Assembly (NCBI RefSeq): GCF_019042275.1 | Contig: NZ_JAHQCW010000054.1 | Coordinates: 1-37,718, forward strand | DNA: 37,718 bases | Origin: Diplocloster agilis | Lineage (GTDB): Bacteria > Bacillota > Clostridia > Lachnospirales > Lachnospiraceae | Reading direction: 5' to 3' | The notes under the pieces: generated by a model | Databases searched by the model: none | Seen by the model: only the letters and a program-made list of their open reading frames with translations | What the model was told of the DNA's origin: nothing | Shown: positions 32,094 to 37,718 of the stretch, in pieces | Numbering within the stretch: position 1 is the stretch's first letter | How the letters are laid out: the number at the start of each line of letters is the position of its first letter | Position numbers and translations under genes: made by a program

Positions 32094-32585
32094 TTATTGA
32101 AGAGCGCTGCTGATTTTCTCTTTTGCCTGGTCCAAAGATATATGAAATACCACGGAATACTCCGCCGACAGCAGCTCCTCCACTTTGTGCAGATAACGGT
32201 CATCGTTCATATTCAATTTCTTCCCGCTCGAGATCTTGCGGTTCTGGGCATTGCTGATTCCCTTGTACATCCGAAAGCATCGGGCGCATTCACAGGATTT
32301 CAATATCTTGCCAAATTCTTTGTCTCTTATCTTGTCGTCTTCATTATAGAGATCAGGCATGGCCGGCAGCTCTGTCAGGTATTCTTCCGCCTCGTCCCTG
32401 GAGACGACCGTTCTCATATATGCCTTATTATCTTTTGTCTTCACATAGATGGTCCGGCCCATGTCGCAGACCGGCTGCATGGTATAATATTGGATATCCG
32501 TATGGAGAAATTCCGGTACGCCGATATCTTTTATCCTACATACGCCACCGTTTTCATAAACTATCACATCGTTGATTTGAAACAT
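32094..32585 (-). CDS. CarD-like RNA-polymerase-binding regulator
   Basis: A 163-residue protein. The N-terminal 65 residues (FQINDVIVYENGGVCRIKDI, then YYTMQPVCDMGRTIYVKTKD) form the CarD/TRCF-type domain that binds the polymerase beta subunit. The helical C-terminal part (LPAMPDLYNEDDKIRDKEF and after) resembles the DNA-binding half of CarD proteins. CarD stabilises open promoter complexes, mainly at rRNA genes. TAGGG lies near the start. The 5' leader holds a terminator hairpin (32612-32655). Placement among Bce and ECF-regulated genes may be incidental. Confidence 0.9.
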   Translation of the reverse strand: MFQINDVIVYENGGVCRIKDIGVPEFLHTDIQYYTMQPVCDMGRTIYVKTKDNKAYMRTVVSRDEAEEYLTELPAMPDLYNEDDKIRDKEFGKILKSCECARCFRMYKGISNAQNRKISSGKKLNMNDDRYLHKVEELLSAEYSVVFHISLDQAKEKISSALQ

Positions 32586-32611
32586 TTACATCCCTACTTT
32601 CCATTGCTTAA

Positions 32612-32655
32612 AAGAAAAAGGCTATTTCGACAACCTTCCGGTAATCGAAATAGCC
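32612..32655 (-). terminator. Terminator hairpin just upstream of the CarD-like gene
   Basis: Minus strand: GGCTATTTCGA pairs perfectly with TCGAAATAGCC (32620-32630 and 32645-32655) around 14 nt, then TTTTTCTTTT. It ends 27 bp before the start codon and begins about six bases after the likely transcript start, so it is either a leader attenuator or terminates the upstream lipoprotein gene. Confidence 0.75.
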
Positions 32656-32667
32656 AGCTGCTTTTTT

Positions 32668-32673
32668 ATTATA
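32668..32673 (-). promoter_or_regulatory. Extended -10 promoter of the CarD-like gene
   Basis: Minus strand TGCTATAAT contains a perfect -10 (32668-32673) with the TGn extension; no good -35 is visible. It would start transcription at about 32661, upstream of the hairpin at 32612-32655. Confidence 0.55.
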
Positions 32674-32732
32674 GCACATTTTTCCGAGAAAAGCTAATCT
32701 TTCCTTCTACTTCAATTTTCCCTTCAACTTTC

Positions 32733-33170
32733 CTACTTCAATACTTCAATCTTCGTCGCCACCAGATTGCCTTCCATATCTTCCAGGTTGCCGCCTTTAT
32801 ACGTCACTTTGACTTTATCTCCGTCTTTTGCCGTAACGTCGCCTTCCAGCCCAAAGGTATAGGCAGCCGAGTCATCTTCCTTCGCCACCGTGATCAGCAT
32901 TCCCTGCTTTACCTGACTCACGATACCTGTAAAAGTCTTCTCTTCCTGTGCAGCCGATCCGTCTGCCTGATCAGCGCCGTCTTGGCCGTTTACGGTTTCT
33001 CCCTGTTCAGGGGCTGCCGTCTCCGGTACCTGGGAAGCTTCCGGCGCTGCCGCCGGTGTCTCAGTCGGCTGCGGGTTCTCTGCGCCTTTATTGTCATCTT
33101 TAGAACCACATGCTGTGATTGCTCCTACCATTAACATCGTAATTCCTAAAACTGCGATTAATTTCTTCAT
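32733..33170 (-). CDS. Putative lipoprotein with OB-like C-terminal domain
   Basis: A 145-residue exported lipoprotein. The signal peptide ends in the lipobox VGAITAC, the Cys near residue 21. A linker rich in Pro, Ala, Glu and Gln follows (about 22-75), then a domain of 65 residues (FTGIVSQVKQGMLITVAKED, GDKVKVTYKGGNLED) that looks like a small beta-barrel. The start at 33170 has AAAGGAG upstream; the frame extends to 33212 but that is upstream of the expected transcript start. The ECF promoter P3 directly precedes it, making it a likely sigma target. Confidence 0.8.
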   Translation of the reverse strand: MKKLIAVLGITMLMVGAITACGSKDDNKGAENPQPTETPAAAPEASQVPETAAPEQGETVNGQDGADQADGSAAQEEKTFTGIVSQVKQGMLITVAKEDDSAAYTFGLEGDVTAKDGDKVKVTYKGGNLEDMEGNLVATKIEVLK

Positions 33171-33214
33171 AATATCGTCTCCTTTTGTTCCTGCTTTATT
33201 TTGTTTACACATAT

Positions 33215-33243
33215 TAGACGATATTGATCAGAAAAAAGTTTCA
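33215..33243 (-). promoter_or_regulatory. ECF-type promoter P3 of the lipoprotein gene
   Basis: Minus strand TGAAAC (33238-33243), 17-bp spacer beginning TTTTTT, CGTCTA (33215-33220). Five bases on, TGTAAACAAAATAAAG (33194-33209) repeats the block after P2. It ties this gene to a sigma operon 6 kb away. Confidence 0.85.
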
Positions 33244-33251
33244 GCTATCCT

Positions 33252-34247
33252 TTAAAATATTTCTAACCTATCCGATCTCAAATCCAGCATAACCCTGGTA
33301 CCCTCTCCAACCTTTGATTCTATATGGATTTTGTGGCCCAGCTGGTCCGCCGCTTTTTTACACAGGTATAAGCCGATTCCTGTAGATTTTTTATCCATAC
33401 GCCCATTATATCCGGTGAACCCGCGCTCAAAAATGCGGTGCACATCCTCTTCCCGGATTCCGATGCCGGTATCCTGTATCACCAAGGTCTTCTCCTGTCC
33501 GGGTTCCATATAGAAGCGGATTCCTCCCTGGTTCGTATATTTCAGGGCATTGGAAAGGAGCTGCTCCAGAATCAGGGACAGCCATTTTTCATCTGTGAGA
33601 ACCTTGCCGGAAACTCCATCCATATCTATGGACAGCTTTTTATTGATAAAAATAACCGAATATTTTTTCACCGTCTGCCGGACCAGTTTTTTCAGGTCAT
33701 ATTCTTTGAATTCCAGATCATTTTCCATATGATCCAGACGGACGTATTGAAGCGCCAGTTCCACATACTGTTCGATCTTAAATACTTCCTGCTCCAGCTC
33801 CCCCCGCTCGCTTAAGTTTCCCTCTAACTGCAGCAAGAGCTTCAGGGCCGACAGTGGCGTCTTAATCTGGTGCGCCCACATCATATAGTATTCCCTGCTG
33901 TCCGTATAGGTCTGATCGCTCCGGGTGACCAATTCTTTATTGATCCGCATCATGCGTTCCAGAATATCCTGATAATCCTGCTCCAGAATATCCGCCGCTG
34001 CCGGCAGCTGCCTGAGCTCCGGGTGCGGCAGTTCAAAGAATTCCGCCAGGCTTTGATGTTTTTTCAGAAAATGGTAGTAATCCACCCCTGCCGCGATCAA
34101 CAGAAACGCGGCGCTCAGCTGCAGACTGTACAGATAAATGTCCAATTGGATATCCGCCAGAAAGTAGACGACTCCAAAAATAATGAGAATCACCGCCATA
34201 CAGGCGATACTCTTCACCCGCGCCCTGATATAAGCCCAGAATATCAT
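33252..34247 (-). CDS. Bce-type intramembrane-sensing histidine kinase
   Basis: A 331-residue kinase with two membrane helices close together (about 13-31 and 38-55) and almost no extracellular loop, the BceS design in which the transporter does the sensing. His126 in WAHQIKTPLSALKL is the phosphorylation site; the ATPase has LEQLLSNALKYT (N box), VIQDTGIGI and STGIGLYLCKKAA. It overlaps the regulator gene by 4 bp. The partner transporter is about 2 kb downstream, separated by lipoprotein, CarD-like and csp genes. Confidence 0.93.
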   Translation of the reverse strand: MIFWAYIRARVKSIACMAVILIIFGVVYFLADIQLDIYLYSLQLSAAFLLIAAGVDYYHFLKKHQSLAEFFELPHPELRQLPAAADILEQDYQDILERMMRINKELVTRSDQTYTDSREYYMMWAHQIKTPLSALKLLLQLEGNLSERGELEQEVFKIEQYVELALQYVRLDHMENDLEFKEYDLKKLVRQTVKKYSVIFINKKLSIDMDGVSGKVLTDEKWLSLILEQLLSNALKYTNQGGIRFYMEPGQEKTLVIQDTGIGIREEDVHRIFERGFTGYNGRMDKKSTGIGLYLCKKAADQLGHKIHIESKVGEGTRVMLDLRSDRLEIF

Positions 34248-34924
34248 TGTTCTTCTCCCACCATATATCCAATTCCTTTTTTCGTTGCGATAAAATCGTT
34301 CAGTCCGATCTCATCCAGTTTTCTGCGCAGCCGGTTGACATTCACCGTCAGCGTATTATCATCGATAAAGCAGTCGTCGTTCCAGAGCTTCTTCATCAGG
34401 TCTTCCCGGGATACCACCTTCCCCTTCTGGGACATCAGGACTTCCAGAATCCGGAAATCATTCTTCGTCAGCTCCGTTTTTTGTCCCTCAAAGGTCAGGC
34501 TGGCATCTCCAAGATTGAGAACCGCCCCCCGATGTTCCAGTATGCTCACCTGCCCCTGAAATGAATAGGTCCTGCGGAGCATGGCCTGAATCTTCGCAAC
34601 GACCACGTCCAGATCAAAGGGCTTGGCGATGAAGTCATCCCCTCCCATATTGACCGCCATAATAATATTCATATTATCACTGGCGGAGGACAGGAAGATG
34701 ACCGGAACTTTGGAAATGCTGCGTATCTGAGAACACCAGTGGTATCCGTTATAAAACGGCAGCACAATGTCCATCAAAACCAGCTGTGGATCAAACGCGG
34801 TAAATATCTCCATAACCTGGTCAAAATCATCCACAGCCTTCGCGTCATATCCCCATTTGCACAGATGCTCCGTCAGCGTATCCGCTATGGTTTTATCATC
34901 TTCCACAATCAGTATCCGGTACAA
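34244..34924 (-). CDS. Bce-type OmpR-family response regulator
   Basis: A 226-residue regulator: receiver domain with Asp52 (LVLMDIVLPFYNG) and Lys in IAKPFD, then a winged helix from about 130 (ELTKNDFRILEVLMSQKGKV, CFIDDNTLTVNVNRLRRKLD). The probable start is TTG at 34924, with GAGGAGGG a suitable distance upstream. It should bind the CTTACA-N4-TGTAAG box upstream of the Bce ATPase gene and induce the transporter when the kinase is triggered by a peptide antibiotic. Confidence 0.93.
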   Translation of the reverse strand: MYRILIVEDDKTIADTLTEHLCKWGYDAKAVDDFDQVMEIFTAFDPQLVLMDIVLPFYNGYHWCSQIRSISKVPVIFLSSASDNMNIIMAVNMGGDDFIAKPFDLDVVVAKIQAMLRRTYSFQGQVSILEHRGAVLNLGDASLTFEGQKTELTKNDFRILEVLMSQKGKVVSREDLMKKLWNDDCFIDDNTLTVNVNRLRRKLDEIGLNDFIATKKGIGYMVGEEQ

Positions 34925-34960
34925 AGCTATCCCTCCTCTTAAGTCTTTTCACTGTTTTTC

Positions 34961-35863
34961 TCAGACAATCTTTCCTCCATTTGGATGTAGAATCTGCCCG
35001 GACATATATCTGGACTCATCCGAAGCTAAAAATACATAGGAAGCGGCGATCTCAAATGGCTGTGCAGCCCGCCCCATAGGCACCCCCGACGTGCCGCTTC
35101 CAAAGGTTTCCACCTCCGCGGCAGAATAAGAAGACGGAATCAGCGGCGTCCACACCGGGCCGGGAGATACCGCATTTACCCGGATTCCCTGCTTAACCAG
35201 GGACAGCGCCAAAGACCGGGTCAGTGAAACAACCGCCCCCTTTGTGGCACTGTAATCCAGAAGCCTTGGTTCCCCCGCAAACGCGGTCACGGATGCGGTA
35301 TTGATGATTACCCCTCCGCTTTTCATATAAGGCAGCGCTGCCTGTATCATATAAAAATACGAAAAAACATTGGTCTGAAAGGTTAACTCCAGCTGCTGCT
35401 TACTGATATCCAGGATACTGTCTTTTAAAAACTGCACAGCGCTGTTATTTACCAGGATATCAATAGATCCGAAATGTTCCATAGCAGCCTCCGCCACGAT
35501 CGCCGCCACCTCGGGCCGCCCCAAGTCTCCTGCGGATAACTCGCAGTGGCCGCCTATCTCCTCGATGATCCTTTTCGTCTTCTTCGCATCCTGGTGTTCA
35601 TCCAGATATGCGATCAGCACCTGGGCTCCCTCCACCGCAAAGGCATAGGCAATCGCCCGACCGATACCGCTGTCCCCTCCGGTGATAACCGCCGTTCTTC
35701 CTTCCAGGCGCCTGCGTCCAACGTCTCCAAACGGTGCGGATATCGGCGGCGGACTCATCAGATACTCAAACCCAGGCTGGCTGTCCTGATGCTGCGGGGG
35801 AAACGTCTTGTGTACAACCTCACATACTTCTTTACTGCCCATATAATCATAGACCGGATACAT
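34961..35863 (-). CDS. Short-chain dehydrogenase/reductase
   Basis: A 300-residue NAD(P)-dependent oxidoreductase of the extended YhdF/YghA type. A 45-residue N-terminal extension precedes the Rossmann motif TGGDSGIGRA; catalytic residues are in INTASVTAF and YSATKG (Tyr and Lys). The end RYMSGQILHPNGGKIV is typical. The start is 35863 or 35872, both in frame; GAGG is better spaced from 35863. It lies 36 bp upstream of the Bce regulator, and could be co-transcribed. Bacillus relatives are general-stress proteins. Confidence 0.92.
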   Translation of the reverse strand: MYPVYDYMGSKEVCEVVHKTFPPQHQDSQPGFEYLMSPPPISAPFGDVGRRRLEGRTAVITGGDSGIGRAIAYAFAVEGAQVLIAYLDEHQDAKKTKRIIEEIGGHCELSAGDLGRPEVAAIVAEAAMEHFGSIDILVNNSAVQFLKDSILDISKQQLELTFQTNVFSYFYMIQAALPYMKSGGVIINTASVTAFAGEPRLLDYSATKGAVVSLTRSLALSLVKQGIRVNAVSPGPVWTPLIPSSYSAAEVETFGSGTSGVPMGRAAQPFEIAASYVFLASDESRYMSGQILHPNGGKIV

Positions 35864-35914
35864 ATTCCTCATCCTCTACAACAACACTCTATAGATTATA
35901 TGCGCCTGATTCTG

Positions 35915-36577
35915 TCAAATACCAACGATCAGCCTCATAATATTCCACATTCCGCTGAAAATTCCCTGTTGGACAAAATTTAACGGTATGGATAAAACGC
36001 CCACAAATAATAAGACAATCAGTATAATGGAGCCGTAACGCTCATACTTCATATATTTAAAATAAATTCTGGAAGGCAATACGGCCCCCAGAACCTTCGA
36101 CCCGTCCAGAGGAGGAACCGGGATCAGGTTAAAAGTGCCCAGGCCGATATTGATAATCGCGATATACTGAAACAGATTAAAAAAATACTGCAGCACTTTT
36201 CCGCCGTATCCGCCGGTCACCCGATAAAGGATACCCATTCCCAGCACGCCGACAAACGCAGTCAGGAAATTCATAATCGGCCCCGCCAGCGCCGTGACCG
36301 CCATACCGGCCTTTGGATTCTTATAATACCTGGGATTTACCTGAACCGGCTTCGCCCAGCCAAAATGAAACACTAGCAGGCACAAAGTACCGATCAGATC
36401 CAGATGGTGAAACGGATTCAGCGACAGCCTTCCGTCGCTTTTCGGCGTCGGATCTCCCAGTTTATAGGAGACGTAGCCATGCGCAAACTCGTGAAGCGAT
36501 ACCGCCAGCAAGACCGCCGGCAGTGTATAGACCAATGCGAAAAGCAGTTCCGCAGGACTGCTGATTAATCCTCTCAT
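35915..36577 (-). CDS. Site-2-protease-like M50 family membrane protein
   Basis: A 220-residue membrane protein with about five helices. HEFAH (residues 29-33) is the zinc-binding HExxH motif in the first helix, and NLIPVPPLDGS supplies the third zinc ligand region. Members lack the PDZ domain of RasP/RseP. It may cleave membrane-embedded peptides; whether it acts on the RsiV-like proteins here is unknown. It ends about 50 bp before the SDR gene. Confidence 0.92.
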   Translation of the reverse strand: MRGLISSPAELLFALVYTLPAVLLAVSLHEFAHGYVSYKLGDPTPKSDGRLSLNPFHHLDLIGTLCLLVFHFGWAKPVQVNPRYYKNPKAGMAVTALAGPIMNFLTAFVGVLGMGILYRVTGGYGGKVLQYFFNLFQYIAIINIGLGTFNLIPVPPLDGSKVLGAVLPSRIYFKYMKYERYGSIILIVLLFVGVLSIPLNFVQQGIFSGMWNIMRLIVGI

Positions 36578-36662
36578 AATTCCTTATATCCTCCTTGCTC
36601 CCTCTTATGCCGCATCATAAGCGGCCAAAAACTTGTCCGGCCGCGCGGGAGCGTTCCTTTTT

Positions 36663-37511
36663 TTAATCTATCCGGCTGAACTCTACCGTCCATTCCGGTC
36701 CAAAACCCATCTGGTACTTTTCACAAAAACTGCCCTGGCTGACCGCCAGCGCGATCCGCATCAATTCGTTCGTATAGATCAGCGTACTTCCCTTTTCCAC
36801 ATATCCGAAGCTCTTTTCAAACGGAACCGTCTCTTTTAGCACCTCGATTCCATCGCGGCAGACTGTCATACCGACCCGGTCTCCGTACTGAAATCCGGCC
36901 TGTTCAAATTCTCTGTAAGGGATGTTTGTCCAGAGATTGCCAAAATTCGGGTCATCGATCTCAAAGATCCCCCTCACTTTGCCCTGTTCTGCCTCCGGTT
37001 CCAGAATCGGATGCTCCACGATCTCCTCCACCGGGTACTCCGGCCCTACGCCCTCAAAATCAATCACTCCGCTGGCCAGCCTGGCCGCCGTATAGCCAAA
37101 CAGATCCCGTCCGTGGAACACGCTGGTACCTTCCGTACCTTTCCCTCTCAAACGGTTCACCGTCTCATCGATCTCTCTTACCGCTTCGATCCCGATCCAC
37201 TTCTTCACATGCGTCAAAGACCCGTTATCCGGACTCACGATATAATACCCGTCCACCGTCCGGGCCACGCAGGCCCTTCTTCCGGTCCCCACCCCGGGGT
37301 CCACCACAGATACATAGACCGTCCCCTTTGGCCAAAACTGCAGGCTCTGATACAGCCGGTAGCTGGCGCTCCACGTATCGAACTTGGGCAGCTCATGGGA
37401 ACCATCCATAATCTCCAACTCCCGGTCCACACTTTTCACTACGCCATACATGGAGGAAACCGCTCCCTCCTTATAAGTAAAATCCGTCTGAAAAACCAGA
37501 ATCGGTTTCAT
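36663..37511 (-). CDS. SAM hydroxide adenosyltransferase
   Basis: A 282-residue member of the DUF62/fluorinase-chlorinase family. QTDFTYKEGAVSSMYGV (start), VSVVDPGVGTGRRA, VSPDNGSLT and VFHGRDLFGYTAARLASG are the family's substrate and hydroxide-activating motifs. These enzymes convert S-adenosylmethionine and water to adenosine and methionine; their cellular role is still debated. GAGGAG lies nine bases upstream. It ends 85 bp before the M50 gene start; that gap has small hairpins but no clear terminator. Confidence 0.92.
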   Translation of the reverse strand: MKPILVFQTDFTYKEGAVSSMYGVVKSVDRELEIMDGSHELPKFDTWSASYRLYQSLQFWPKGTVYVSVVDPGVGTGRRACVARTVDGYYIVSPDNGSLTHVKKWIGIEAVREIDETVNRLRGKGTEGTSVFHGRDLFGYTAARLASGVIDFEGVGPEYPVEEIVEHPILEPEAEQGKVRGIFEIDDPNFGNLWTNIPYREFEQAGFQYGDRVGMTVCRDGIEVLKETVPFEKSFGYVEKGSTLIYTNELMRIALAVSQGSFCEKYQMGFGPEWTVEFSRID

Positions 37512-37644
37512 GATATCGTACTCCTCTCAGGTAAACCTATTTTTCCTAGCATACCCTATCTTCCGAAAAACTTCAATCCCCATTTCCTCCTGCCAATGGC
37601 TTTCGCTCTCCAAAACGCAGCCGGGGCCTGTACATTCAGATTGG

Positions 37645-37718
37645 GTTCTTCTTTGGGTTTGGGTATGCCCGCTGCTTAAGGGCCGGGATGCTCCGGACAG
37701 CCGGATTCCTTAGTGTCT
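37645..37718. repeat. Left end of palindromic element C (cut by window edge)
   Basis: GTTCTTCTTTGGGTTTGGGT, then ATGCCCGCTGCTT, matches the outer end of element A for 33 nt with three mismatches. The following CCGGGATGCTCCGGACAGCC aligns with B's left arm. Only the first 74 nt lie in the window; the core is expected to the right. It is 133 bp upstream of the SAM hydroxide adenosyltransferase start. Confidence 0.7.

Noticed and set aside
32097-33134. 345-codon plus-strand frame across the CarD-like and lipoprotein genes
   Set aside because: It crosses two well-supported minus genes, two promoters and a terminator; its composition is typical of antisense frames.
35895-35924. TATAAT and TTGACA motifs upstream of the SDR gene as a promoter
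   Set aside because: The two boxes are only 12 bp apart and cannot work together; a promoter may exist but I cannot place it.

Overview
The window reads as a chromosomal segment of a Gram-positive Clostridia member, most likely a Lachnospiraceae gut anaerobe. Pointers are the strong AGGAGG-type ribosome sites, a T-box in front of leuA, RsiV-type ECF sigma/anti-sigma pairs, a Bce-type peptide-sensing module, LytTR/AgrC-type signalling and a LeuC of about 420 residues. Most genes are of balanced base composition. The ABC exporter at 23665-25413 is clearly more A+T-rich. I see no phage, transposase or CRISPR.

Layout. 1-2.9 kb: exported GH25 lysozyme with two LysM repeats, a small unknown gene, and an RluA-type pseudouridine synthase. 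2.9-6.5 kb (minus): an operon of SdpI-like protein, LytTR regulator, AgrC-like kinase, DUF3887-type lipoprotein and membrane protein, behind a good housekeeping promoter. 6.5-9.3 kb: a long hairpin, an exported unknown, an RsiV-like anti-sigma factor, its ECF sigma factor and a sigma-region-2-only paralogue. 9.35-11.5 kb: leuA with promoter and T-box. 11.5-13 kb: DUF2804 gene, tRNA-Val(GAC) and tRNA-Ala(CGC). 13-18 kb: a membrane protein with an LTA-synthase-like enzyme, a nitroreductase, an acetyltransferase remnant, a lipoprotein, a tyrosine-phosphatase-like protein, then a 407-bp palindrome. 18-23.6 kb: DUF6323-like gene, leuD, leuC, a divergent LysR regulator, and a MATE pump with its MarR regulator. 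23.6-28.6 kb: ABC exporter, second palindrome, second ECF sigma/anti-sigma pair, a stand-alone DUF3298-like protein and a zinc ribbon. 28.6-35 kb: Bce-type ABC transporter, cold-shock protein, CarD-like protein, lipoprotein, and the Bce-type kinase and regulator. 35-37.7 kb: SDR, M50 protease-like protein, SAM hydroxide adenosyltransferase and the start of a third palindrome.

Two themes tie the window together. First, an ECF regulon can be read directly. TGAAAC-N17-CRTCTA promoters lie before both sigma operons (9243-9271, 27340-27368) and a lipoprotein gene (33215-33243), with a near match before another lipoprotein (16069-16097). Two of them also share an identical 16-nt block at the same distance downstream of the -10. 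Second, a family of long palindromic elements sits in intergenic regions. Copy A (17686-18092) has 112-nt arms with a single mismatch. Copies A and B share a 128-nt core that folds as a three-way junction and shows a compensatory base-pair change. Copy C starts at the right edge. These elements are my best candidate for something undescribed. Also notable are intrinsic-terminator hairpins between promoter and ribosome site of both the cold-shock and the CarD-like gene, and a perfect BceR-type operator upstream of the Bce transporter.
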